Below are positions 7,467-13,367 of a stretch of DNA of 17,067 nucleotides, in pieces; position 1 is the stretch's first letter; every line of letters starts with the position of its first letter. Made by a program: the position numbers and the translations under genes. The notes under the pieces were generated by a model, which did no database searches, was not told the DNA's origin, and saw nothing but the letters and a program-made list of their open reading frames with translations. Source of the stretch: RGIG426 sp045598065 (GTDB taxonomy: Bacteria; Bacillota; Clostridia; Oscillospirales; Acutalibacteraceae). The DNA is taken from NCBI GenBank assembly GCA_045598065.1, contig JAZLLJ010000042.1, positions 1 to 17,067 on the forward strand, written 5' to 3'.

Positions 7467-8474
7467 TCACAACCTTTCTCTTACAAGGGCGGCACGAGCG
7501 GCATCTCGCTCGCTCACATCATACTCCTTTCCTGCCGCCGCGCACAGCGTTGCCGGCTGAACGTCGGTCAACAACGCCGCCACCGTTTCGGCAGGAATCT
7601 CCAAAAGTCCCATAGAAACACCGATTTTCACAAGGGACAACAACTGCATACATTCTTCGTGATTCAGCAGTCGCGCCGACTTCAAAATGCCGAGCGCTCG
7701 CCAAATGCGATCTTCATAAGCAGGATCGCGGCAAATGCGCTCACGTGCGCGCCGTTCTTCGCCGACGATTTGAAGCGCAACACCTTTCAAATTTTCAATC
7801 GCCTCTTGCTCGGTAATACCGAGTGTCACCTGGTTAGAAAGCTGATACACCGCGCCTTCTGCGCGCGTTCCCTCGCCGTAAATTCCGCGGATGGTCAACC
7901 CTAATTTGGACACCGTCCCTGCAAGCAGCGAAATGGTCTTGCTTTCGGTCAGCGCCGGCAAATGCAACATTACCGATGCGCGCATTCCCGTACCGAGATT
8001 AGTCGGACATTGGGTAAGGTAGCCGAGCCGATCGGAAAACGCAAAATGCAAGCTTTCGCAAAGACGGGAATCCATCGCATTTGCACGTTCAAGACACGCT
8101 TCCAAACACAGTCCAGCGCCGAACGTCTGTAACCGCACATGATCTTCCTCGTTCACCATCAGCGACAACCCCTCGTCCTCGCTCAAAAACAGTGCTGAGC
8201 CCTCATCACATTCCGCAAACACAGGGCTTATGAGATGCCGCTCCACAAGCGACAGCACTTCCCGTTCGGGGAGCGTCGCCACGTCCACCAAACGCAGAGC
8301 TTCCGAATCGTCTTTCAGCGCGACAAACACTTTGTCTTTCAAATCCTGTTTTTGCGCGGCATCCATACGGTTTGGAAAAGGAAACCCCGACAAATTTCGG
8401 GCAAAACGAACGCGTGTGCTGAGCACCACATCACCCTCGTCACCGATTTGGCGATACCATACGTTCTCGTTCAT
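7467..8474 (-). CDS. mcsB: Protein-arginine kinase McsB
   Basis: McsB phosphorylates arginines in proteins, including CtsR, and tags them for ClpCP. It shares the phosphagen-kinase catalytic domain. The 335-residue product shows the nucleotide-binding STRVRFARN (19-27), NEED (108-111), the cysteine loop CPTNLGTG starting at C156, and YGEG with E201 (199-202). These correspond to catalytic residues known in Bacillus McsB. The C-terminus carries RDAARA (323-328), which fits the RDxxRA phosphoarginine-binding motif, so allosteric control by phosphoarginine is probably retained. The protein stops seven residues after that motif and is shorter than Bacillus McsB, lacking its tail. Its ATG overlaps the mcsA stop as ATGA (8471-8474), implying coupled translation in the ctsR-mcsA-mcsB-clpC operon. 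Confidence 0.96.
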   Translation of the reverse strand: MNENVWYRQIGDEGDVVLSTRVRFARNLSGFPFPNRMDAAQKQDLKDKVFVALKDDSEALRLVDVATLPEREVLSLVERHLISPVFAECDEGSALFLSEDEGLSLMVNEEDHVRLQTFGAGLCLEACLERANAMDSRLCESLHFAFSDRLGYLTQCPTNLGTGMRASVMLHLPALTESKTISLLAGTVSKLGLTIRGIYGEGTRAEGAVYQLSNQVTLGITEQEAIENLKGVALQIVGEERRARERICRDPAYEDRIWRALGILKSARLLNHEECMQLLSLVKIGVSMGLLEIPAETVAALLTDVQPATLCAAAGKEYDVSERDAARAALVRERL

Positions 8475-9010
8475 TTCGCATCCTCCTCTCCCTCGTCAAG
8501 CGCTCGAATCTCATCTCGAAGCGCGGCGCATTTTTCATATTCCTGCGCCTTGATGCACGCCTCCAACTGCTGTTGGAGATTTTTGATTTTCTCTTCTTTT
8601 GTCGGCTCTTTCGGCGCGATTTTCTCGGTTTTCGTCACCGTCAGCCGCGTGTCCGTCGGGCGTTTGCCCACGTGTGTGGCTTTCCCGTGGATGCGTTCGA
8701 TCGTCGGTTGCAGACGGTCGGCAAACGTTTCGTAGCAAGTAGGGCACCCCACCTTGCCGGAATGAGCAATTTGGGCAAACGTGGAGCCGCACCCGTTACA
8801 CACTTTGGTTGAACGAAGCGCCGCGGCGCCCGGCTCGGAAAACAGATTGCCCCAAAACGTATTCATATCCATTGCCATTCCCCCGAACAGCGGCGACAAC
8901 CCTTGCTCTTTGGCGCAGGCGGCGCACAAGTGCAGTTCCGTCGTCACCCCGTTGACCGTTCGTTTAATATGTGTCGTAGCAGGATGTTGTTTGCATTGTT
9001 GACATAGCAT
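8471..9010 (-). CDS. mcsA: McsB activator / adaptor McsA
   Basis: McsA is the zinc-binding activator of McsB and an adaptor of ClpC. The 179-residue protein has four CxxC pairs: C3/C6, C29/C32, C71/C74 and C89/C92, enough for two zinc sites. A charged linker follows, then a UVR domain (about 139-172) with helical repeats ending in ALRDEIRAL, which in the family contacts ClpC and McsB. The ATG at 9010 is chosen because AAAGGAG lies eight bases upstream; an in-frame TTG at 9028 sits inside that site and would add MKGERN without support. The ctsR stop codon (9025-9027) is immediately upstream and the gene overlaps mcsB by four bases. Confidence 0.95.
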   Translation of the reverse strand: MLCQQCKQHPATTHIKRTVNGVTTELHLCAACAKEQGLSPLFGGMAMDMNTFWGNLFSEPGAAALRSTKVCNGCGSTFAQIAHSGKVGCPTCYETFADRLQPTIERIHGKATHVGKRPTDTRLTVTKTEKIAPKEPTKEEKIKNLQQQLEACIKAQEYEKCAALRDEIRALDEGEEDAK

Positions 9011-9024
9011 ATTTCTCTCTCCTT

Positions 9025-9480
9025 TCAAATGCTCAGCGCCGTCAAAAGGCGTTTGAGCATCGTGGCACGCAGACGGTCGCGGTATTCCGGCGGCACGTCG
9101 CGAAAACTTTTGTCCGAAGTGGCGGCAAGAAGCAGACGGGCATCTTTTATGGACAAAATCTCCCGTTCGGCAAGGCGCTCTAAAAGCAATTGCGCCTGCC
9201 CTTCTTCCAACGCATCACCCAAAGCCGCCGTCAACTGCACGAGCGGCGACACGCTTTCGGCGCGGCTGACACGCGTAATGCGGATATAGCCACCGCCACC
9301 GCGCCGACTCTCGATTAAATACCCTTGCGCCGGCGTAAATCGCGAGGACAGCACGTAGTTGATTTGGCTCGGCACACAGCCGATTTCGTCCGCCAACAAA
9401 TTGCGCTGCAATTCAGCAGAACCGTCCGCCTCGTTGAGCCTATCCTCAATATAGGCGGCAATCATATCACTTATACGCAT
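9025..9480 (-). CDS. ctsR: Transcriptional repressor of class III stress genes CtsR
   Basis: CtsR binds heptanucleotide repeats (A/G)GTCAAA to repress clp genes and is inactivated on heat or by McsB. The 151-residue protein starts MRISDMIAAYIEDRL, as family members do. It has a helix-turn-helix including PSQINYVLSSRF (37-48) and a glycine-rich wing with RGGGGYIRI (60-68), the heat-sensing and DNA-contacting part. The C-terminal dimerisation half contains ILSIKDARLLLAA. The ATG at 9480 is chosen for its AAGGA site and the conserved N-terminus, although the frame stays open to 9588. Half-sites for CtsR overlap the promoter at 9554-9589, indicating autorepression. It is the first gene of the operon. 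mcsA begins 15 bases after the stop, with its ribosome site in the gap. Confidence 0.96.
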   Translation of the reverse strand: MRISDMIAAYIEDRLNEADGSAELQRNLLADEIGCVPSQINYVLSSRFTPAQGYLIESRRGGGGYIRITRVSRAESVSPLVQLTAALGDALEEGQAQLLLERLAEREILSIKDARLLLAATSDKSFRDVPPEYRDRLRATMLKRLLTALSI

Positions 9481-9511
9481 TTTTGTTCCTTCTTTCCTCT
9501 TCTTTTCGTTC

Positions 9512-9534
9512 GCGGCGAAGTCGAATTTCGCCGC
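9512..9534 (-). other. Hairpin in the ctsR leader
   Basis: An 8-bp perfect stem GCGGCGAA/TTCGCCGC (9512-9519 with 9527-9534, seven-base loop) lies between the promoter and the ribosome site of ctsR. No T-run follows, so it is not a terminator. It may affect mRNA stability or translation; no known element is recognised. Confidence 0.45.
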
Positions 9535-9553
9535 TCTTTCATCGTTCTCACGT

Positions 9554-9582
9554 AGTATACCCAAAAGGTCAAAGATAGACAA
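9554..9582 (-). promoter_or_regulatory. Sigma-A promoter of the ctsR operon
   Basis: The minus strand shows -10 TATACT (9554-9559) and, after 17 bases, TTGTCT (9577-9582), which matches the -35 at four of six positions. CtsR half-sites fill the spacer and overlap the -35. The start is expected near 9547, giving a leader of about 65 bases. Confidence 0.65.
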
Positions 9583-9597
9583 AGTCAAATTTTGACC
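9567..9597. promoter_or_regulatory. CtsR operator cluster
   Basis: The + strand holds GGTCAAA (9567-9573), a three-base spacer, and AGACAAA (9577-9583, one mismatch to RGTCAAA); this is the tandem arrangement of a CtsR box. A further AGTCAAA (9583-9589) follows, and GGTCAAA occurs on the minus strand at 9591-9597, so the cluster also has an inverted pair. It overlaps the ctsR promoter, as expected for autorepression. Confidence 0.8.
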
Positions 9598-9619
9598 TTT
9601 GCGAAATATTTGGTTGTGG

Positions 9620-9659
9620 TTTTCTCTTGTTTTCTTTGATTTTCTCGCGTTTTCTCACG
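9620..9659. repeat. Four 10-bp repeats with phased T-tracts
   Basis: Four consecutive decamers each begin TTTTCT on the + strand, at 9620, 9630, 9640 and 9650. The minus-strand consensus ends AGAAAA. A further T5 tract lies at 9668-9672, about two helical turns on. T/A-tracts repeated at the helical pitch are the classic arrangement for intrinsically bent DNA. The block is upstream of the ctsR promoter, between two copies of TTTGACCTTTGCG. Confidence 0.7.
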
Positions 9660-9678
9660 ATATCGCGTTTTTCAAAAG

Positions 9679-9691
9679 TTTGACCTTTGCG
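9679..9691 (-). promoter_or_regulatory. Distal CtsR-like half-site
   Basis: GGTCAAA lies on the minus strand at 9679-9685. The longer 13-mer TTTGACCTTTGCG here is an exact copy of 9591-9603 in the proximal cluster, 88 bp away. A second half-site in tandem is not seen, so direct CtsR binding here is uncertain. Confidence 0.5.
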
Positions 9692-9715
9692 GAAAATTTG
9701 CATTCACTTTAGGTA

Positions 9716-9753
9716 ATTTTGTAGGGGCGATTCATGAATCGCCCCTACAAAAT
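9716..9753. repeat. 38-bp perfect palindrome with GTAGGGGCG core
   Basis: Bases 9716-9753 are a perfect palindrome centred between 9734 and 9735; the arm reads ATTTTGTAGGGGCGATTCA. The T-tract precedes the stem and the A-tract follows it, on both strands, so it is not an intrinsic terminator. It resembles the dispersed GTAGGGGCG-type palindromes seen between genes in many clostridial genomes. It separates the flavoprotein terminator from the ctsR control region. Confidence 0.85.
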
Positions 9754-9774
9754 CGCCGCAAGTAAGTACAAAAA

Positions 9775-9860
9775 TCAAGCCCTTGCCCTACGGTGCCGCC
9801 GGTAGCCGGTACGAAATTTCGCAAAGGACCGTCGGGGACGTCGGTCTCAACACCGCATTG
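9775..9860. repeat. Possible degenerate dispersed intergenic repeat
   Basis: This gene-free stretch holds short inverted segments (CCGGTAGCCGG; GACCG with CGGTC). On the minus strand at 9775-9791 is GTAGGGCAAGGGCTTGA, which matches GTAGGGCAGGGGCTACC at 15534-15550 on the + strand for its first 14 bases except one. It may be a remnant of a dispersed repeat. Confidence 0.4.
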
Positions 9861-9867
9861 GTGGGCA

Positions 9868-9897
9868 ACAAAAAAAGCGGTGCTTTCGCACCGCTTT
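9868..9897 (-). terminator. Terminator of the mgtE-flavoprotein transcript
   Basis: A 10-bp perfect stem (9874-9883 with 9888-9897) has a GAAA tetraloop on the minus strand and is followed there by seven Ts. It lies 14 bases after the stop of the flavin-reductase-like gene. Confidence 0.9.
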
Positions 9898-9910
9898 ATA
9901 CCCTATTGTC

Positions 9911-10420
9911 TTACACGCGTTTCAGCACTTTCACGATTTCGCCCACGTACATCCGATGATAATCGGTGTCGCCGGGGTAGCAATTCGGAATGGTTTTGTC
10001 AAGGAAATTCTCCGGCTTAATGTCGTCCGTATACATTTTGCGGCAGATAAGCACCAGCTCCGCCTCGTCAAAATACGGCGCTTGGGCATCGAACACCGGC
10101 GTTAAACCCGCCTCTTTTATCTTGTCGCCGTCGCGACCGGAGGTCGTGCCGCACAGTTTCAGTTCGCGGCGATGGCCGTTTCCGAAAAAGGAGAGCGAAT
10201 AGCAGTCATTTTCTTCCATAAATCCAAAAGTATAGCGCGACGGACGCACGAAAGCAAAACTCACGTTCGCGTTCCACAACACGCCAAGGCCGCCCCAACT
10301 GGCGGTCATCGTATTACACGCCTTACGGTCGCCGGCGGTAATCAGCATCCACTCCGCGCCAATGGCACGAAACACGTTTTCGTTCAGTTCTTCGGGAGCA
10401 ATCTCCACAAATTTACTCAT
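9911..10420 (-). CDS. Flavin reductase-like FMN-binding split-barrel protein
   Basis: This 169-residue protein resembles the flavin reductase / flavoredoxin family, in which an FMN-binding split barrel carries electrons from NAD(P)H or another donor. The supporting pattern is an N-terminal NTMTASWGGLGVLW (about 36-49) with the Thr-Ala-Ser turn, then NVSFAFVRPSRYT, a loop SLSFFG and a late CGTTSGRDGDKI. The physiological acceptor is unknown. The ATG at 10420 has its GGAG site overlapping the mgtE stop codon (TAAGGAG, 10429-10435), and the gap to mgtE is only 12 bases, so the two genes are co-transcribed and this gene also lies under the M-box riboswitch. Why a flavoprotein should follow a magnesium channel is unclear. 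A strong terminator follows. Confidence 0.8.
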   Translation of the reverse strand: MSKFVEIAPEELNENVFRAIGAEWMLITAGDRKACNTMTASWGGLGVLWNANVSFAFVRPSRYTFGFMEENDCYSLSFFGNGHRRELKLCGTTSGRDGDKIKEAGLTPVFDAQAPYFDEAELVLICRKMYTDDIKPENFLDKTIPNCYPGDTDYHRMYVGEIVKVLKRV

Positions 10421-10432
10421 TGCACTCTCTCC

Positions 10433-11806
10433 TTACAGATGAAGCAAAATTCCCGCCACGTTGAAATATACGAGCAGGGACAGCGCGTCAACAATCGTCG
10501 TAATAAACGGACTGGCCATCACGGCCGGATCCAAGCCCACTTTTTTCGCTAAAATCGGCAAAGTACAACCGACAATCTTCGCAAAAAACACGGTGACGAC
10601 CAACGTCAAACAAACGACGGCGGCGACCAGCGGTGTCACCAACTCATTTTGAAGAAGCCAATTATCCACAACCATCATCTTTAAGAAGTTGACCGCTGCA
10701 AGGACCGTGCCGCACAGCACTGCCACACGAATTTCTTTCCAGATAACGGCGAGGGTGTCGCCCCACTCGATTTCGCCGAGCGACAGACCGCGGATAATCG
10801 TAACCGATGCCTGACTGCCGGAGTTACCGCCGGTATCCATGAGCATCGGGATAAACGCAGTCAGCACCACTGATGCAGCCAATTTTTGCTCAAAGCCACT
10901 GATAATCATTCCGGTAAACGTCGCGGAAATCATCAAAAAGAGCAGCCACGGAATACGCTTGCGCCAGGTTTCAAACACGCCGGTACGCATATACGGTTTA
11001 TCGGTCGGCAAGATAGCGGCCATCTTTTCGATATCTTCCGTGTTCTCTTCCTGCATAACGTCCATAGCGTCGTCGAACGTGATGATACCGACGAGGCGGT
11101 GTTCTTTATCGACAACCGGCAGGGCGAGCATATCGTATTTGGCGAATTGTTGGGCAACGACCTCTTTATCTTCCATCGTATCGACAAAGATGACGTTGGT
11201 GTCCATGATATCGGTCAACACCGCTTCTTTTTCGGAAAGCAAAAGGTCTTTCACCGTCACGATACCGAGCAGTTTGCGGTCTTTTCCCATCACGTAGCAG
11301 GTGTAGATGGTCTCTTTGTCCACACCGATTTTGCGGATATGGTCACACGCCTGCGCCACCGTCATGTGCTCTTTCAAATCCACGTACTCGGTGGTCATCA
11401 GACTGCCGGCGCTGTCCGACGGGTATTTCAAAATATCGTTGATTGTCTTGCGCATCGCGGGATCGGTATATTTGAGGATGCGCCGCACGACGTTCGCAGG
11501 CATTTCTTCAATCATATCGACCGCGTCGTCCACGTACAACTCGTCCATGACGGCGGAAATCTCACTACCGGAGAACGCGCGAATTAAATCTTCCTGCACG
11601 TCGCCGTCAACCTCAACAAACGCCTCGGCAGCCAGTTCTTTCGGAAGCAGGCGGAAAAAGAGCAACCGCTGTTCCTCTTTATCCATATCCTCCATCAGCG
11701 CACCGATGTCCGCAGGTTCCATATCGATGACCAGACTTCGAAGCATAGAAAATCGCCGTTCTGTAAGCAGCGTTTCGACCTGTTCCAAGATATTCATTTC
11801 TTCCAC
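10433..11806 (-). CDS. mgtE: Magnesium transporter MgtE
   Basis: MgtE is a Mg2+-gated Mg2+ channel of the inner membrane. The 457-residue product has the usual order: an N-terminal superhelical MgtE_N domain (about 18-135), two CBS domains (about 137-200 and 200-262) that sense cytosolic magnesium, a plug helix, and five membrane helices (about 283-457). The pore signature PMLMDTGGNSGSQ is at 320-332 and LDP at 425-427. Length fits the family. Translation most likely begins at GTG 11806, eight bases after AGGAGG (11815-11820); the ATG three codons later would be 17 bases away. An M-box riboswitch and terminator occupy the leader, so expression should fall when Mg2+ is high. The gene leads a two-gene operon with a flavoprotein. 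Confidence 0.96.
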   Translation of the reverse strand: MEEMNILEQVETLLTERRFSMLRSLVIDMEPADIGALMEDMDKEEQRLLFFRLLPKELAAEAFVEVDGDVQEDLIRAFSGSEISAVMDELYVDDAVDMIEEMPANVVRRILKYTDPAMRKTINDILKYPSDSAGSLMTTEYVDLKEHMTVAQACDHIRKIGVDKETIYTCYVMGKDRKLLGIVTVKDLLLSEKEAVLTDIMDTNVIFVDTMEDKEVVAQQFAKYDMLALPVVDKEHRLVGIITFDDAMDVMQEENTEDIEKMAAILPTDKPYMRTGVFETWRKRIPWLLFLMISATFTGMIISGFEQKLAASVVLTAFIPMLMDTGGNSGSQASVTIIRGLSLGEIEWGDTLAVIWKEIRVAVLCGTVLAAVNFLKMMVVDNWLLQNELVTPLVAAVVCLTLVVTVFFAKIVGCTLPILAKKVGLDPAVMASPFITTIVDALSLLVYFNVAGILLHL

Positions 11807-11838
11807 GTCCGGTCCCTCCTAAAAATCAAATAGAAAAC

Positions 11839-11875
11839 AAAAAATCCCTTTACCGCTCGAACTGCGGCAAAGGGA
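11839..11875 (-). terminator. Riboswitch expression-platform terminator
   Basis: On the minus strand TCCCTTTGCCGC (11864-11875) pairs with GCGGTAAAGGGA (11845-11856), with one G-U pair, and TTTTTT follows (11839-11844). Its loop and ascending arm contain GTTCGAGC (11855-11862), complementary to GCTCGAAC at the 3' side of the aptamer (11918-11925), which gives a competing antiterminator. It lies about 20 bases before the mgtE ribosome site. Confidence 0.85.
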
Positions 11876-11915
11876 AACCCCGAAAACTTCACCGCAAAAC
11901 GCGGCAAAGTCACCA

Positions 11916-12073
11916 CCGTTCGAGCTTTGGCTTCGCAGGGCGCGGCGGTTTTACGCCGTTGAAATTGCATTAAGATATGCCTTGTGTTCGACATATCCTG
12001 CTCACCATCGCATAGTGTCTCCACTATTTTGCGGTAGCAATCCATATCCCCGTGGTAGCCTCACCTACCGGGC
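11916..12073 (-). ncRNA. M-box (ykoK) magnesium riboswitch
   Basis: The leader of mgtE matches the conserved M-box core on the minus strand: GGTAGGTGAGGCTACC (from 12070), then TATGTCGAACACAAGG with a following TTAATGCA, and finally GCCAAAGCTCG near the 3' end. These are the strongly conserved blocks of the ykoK family, including the GTGAGGCT and TAATGCA segments. The RNA binds Mg2+ and folds compactly. When Mg2+ is scarce the 3' arm of the aptamer is free to form the antiterminator. Its position directly before mgtE fits. Confidence 0.93.
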
Positions 12074-12105
12074 AATATTTTGTTTTCGCACTCTCGTGCT
12101 TTATT

Positions 12106-12134
12106 ACAATACTCTATTTTCCCCCGTTTGTCAA
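12106..12134 (-). promoter_or_regulatory. Sigma-A promoter of the M-box-mgtE transcript
   Basis: The minus strand has a perfect -35 TTGACA (12129-12134), a 17-base spacer and -10 TATTGT (12106-12111, four of six). It points away from the DUF1292 promoter, so the two units are divergent. A small hairpin GCAC/GTGC (12088-12099) lies between the start and the riboswitch. Confidence 0.7.
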
Positions 12135-12182
12135 CAGTTTTTTCTTTTTGCGATGTGGGAATTTTTGTCGAGCGAATTTTAC

Positions 12183-12211
12183 TTGACGAACGGCGGTTTT
12201 TTCGCTACAAT
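12183..12211 (+). promoter_or_regulatory. Sigma-A promoter of the DUF1292 gene
   Basis: The -35 TTGACG (12183-12188, five of six) and -10 TACAAT (12206-12211, five of six) are separated by 17 bases. The leader is short (about 30 bases) with AAGGAG at 12232-12237. Confidence 0.8.
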
Positions 12212-12247
12212 AGAGGCAGAAAAATCAAAGCAAGGAGCGTGCTTATT

Positions 12248-12613
12248 ATGAGCGAAGAATTCGATCCGAAAACCGCAGATCAGGATATCGAGACCGATGA
12301 GGTCAATGACTGGGGCGATGATGACTATACTCCCGAATACGTCAACGTGACCGGCGAGGACGGCATCACCTATTCTTTTGAAAAACTGGATGCCATCGAA
12401 AACGAAGACGGCCGCTTTTTGGCGCTTCTTCCCGTCTATGAAGACACGGAAGACGCCCTTTCTGCCGACGGAGAACTGATTATTGTGCAGGTCGTCGAAG
12501 ACGGTGACGGCTTTATGCTCGCCCCCATTGAAGACGACGATTTGTACGACGAATTGGCGAGCGTGTTCGAGGAGCGCCTCTCCGATTTTTACGAAATTCA
12601 AAGCGAAGACTGA
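12248..12613 (+). CDS. DUF1292 domain protein (YrzB-like)
   Basis: This strongly acidic 121-residue protein matches the DUF1292 pattern common in Firmicutes, with GITYSFEKLDAIENEDGRFL (about 38-57) leading to LALLPVYE and IIVQVVEDGDG, and a C-terminal tail YDELASVFEERLSDF. The function is unknown. The ATG at 12248 has AAGGAG at 12232-12237 and a promoter at 12183-12211. The first 30 residues are Asp/Glu-rich and probably disordered. An upstream open stretch in the same frame lies across the promoter and is not coding. A 6S RNA follows within 20 bases of the stop. Confidence 0.85.
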   Translation: MSEEFDPKTADQDIETDEVNDWGDDDYTPEYVNVTGEDGITYSFEKLDAIENEDGRFLALLPVYEDTEDALSADGELIIVQVVEDGDGFMLAPIEDDDLYDELASVFEERLSDFYEIQSED

Positions 12614-12629
12614 TTCTTTCCGAAACCCG

Positions 12630-12822
12630 ATCCTGCCCGGTGCGTGGATCGCTGTCTTTTAACCCTACTACATTTTGACGACGGGAGCCTTTCTCGGTCG
12701 GTGAATGGCAGGCCTCCCCACTTTGGTGGGACGTTGGAAGCCGCGAAACCGACCGGCGGCACCCACCTGCTTTTGTTTAGTAGCAGGTTACTCCGACAGC
12801 GTTACGGCCGGGCGGGGTTTTT
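12630..12822 (+). ncRNA. ssrS: 6S RNA
   Basis: This intergenic stretch of about 193 bases folds like 6S RNA, which binds the sigma-A RNA polymerase holoenzyme as a promoter mimic. The ends pair: CCTGCCCGG (12632-12640) with CCGGGCGGG (12808-12816, one G-U pair), and GCTGTC (12651-12656) with GACAGC (12795-12800). An inner long hairpin is closed by GGTCGGT (12696-12702) and ACCGACC (12748-12754). The two unpaired sides between the stems form the large central bubble, and its 3' side contains CACCCACCTGC and a matching GCAGGT, as in known 6S RNAs. The closing stem runs into TTTTT, which doubles as a terminator. It has no plausible reading frame. The promoter was not identified. The exact 5' end is uncertain by a few bases. 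Confidence 0.85.
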
Positions 12823-12886
12823 ATGTTTTTTGGCATAGCCTCTCTCGAACGGACATACATATACACAAAAAGGAGTTGTATTGTGT

Positions 12887-13351
12887 ATGTTCGTTTTATC
12901 TGTGAAAACCACCGGAAAACAGTTGTGTGCCGCCGTATGCACCGTTGCGCTGGGGCTTTCGCTGCTCGGCGTGGCGCTGTTTATGCCCAAAACCGAGGCA
13001 ACGCCCACCGCCGCCCTCGCCGAAACTCCCGAGAATCAACAAGCTTTTTTGCGTTCCCTCGGTTACGTAACAACCGAAACGCCGCTCTCCACAGAGGAGA
13101 TAAAAATCCCCGAAAACCCACGGGATGCCACCTTTGTCGCCTACAATGCCATCCAACTGCAAGGCGGCTTTAATTTAGGACTGTATCTCGGCCACACCGT
13201 CAAAGTCACCGCCTGGAACGTGAAAACGGATGACGGCAAGGCATACGTAGCGCACGTGATTGTGTATAAAGACAAAATCGTCGGCGGCGATTTGACCGAT
13301 TCCGCCACCGGAAAACCGAAAGCGCTGACCAAAGTTTCAAGAGAAGAATAG
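12887..13351 (+). CDS. DUF4830-like membrane-anchored protein
   Basis: This 154-residue protein has an N-terminal membrane helix (about 8-33, with AAVCTVALGLSLLGVAL) followed by a soluble extracellular-facing part. The C-terminal two thirds read like the DUF4830 family of clostridial proteins, with FLRSLGY, IPE at mid-length and a final half ending AHVIVYKDKIVGGDL. No enzyme motif is seen. ATG 12887 is preferred; an AAAGGAG lies at 12869-12875, and an in-frame TTG at 12881 is a possible alternative. It lies 16 bases before the pseudouridine synthase gene, so they are likely co-transcribed, after the 6S RNA terminator. The family assignment rests on pattern recognition. Confidence 0.7.
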   Translation: MFVLSVKTTGKQLCAAVCTVALGLSLLGVALFMPKTEATPTAALAETPENQQAFLRSLGYVTTETPLSTEEIKIPENPRDATFVAYNAIQLQGGFNLGLYLGHTVKVTAWNVKTDDGKAYVAHVIVYKDKIVGGDLTDSATGKPKALTKVSREE

Positions 13352-13367
13352 CGCGGAAAGGACGTTT

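Noticed and set aside
9484..9588. N-terminal extension of CtsR
   Set aside because: It would cover the leader and the CtsR half-sites. The conserved CtsR start MRISDM and an AAGGA site mark 9480.
9481..9700. CIRCE/HrcA operator in the ctsR control region
   Set aside because: No TTAGCACTC-type inverted repeat is present; the repeats fit CtsR heptamers instead.
9716..9753. Palindrome as a bidirectional terminator
   Set aside because: No T-run follows the stem on either strand; T precedes and A follows it.
12080..12247. Extended N-terminus for the DUF1292 protein
   Set aside because: The extension would run over the promoter at 12183-12211 and lacks a ribosome site; ATG 12248 has AAGGAG and gives the family-like start.
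12644..12905. Small + strand frames between the DUF1292 and DUF4830 genes
   Set aside because: The interval folds as 6S RNA and the frames have no ribosome site or protein-like composition.
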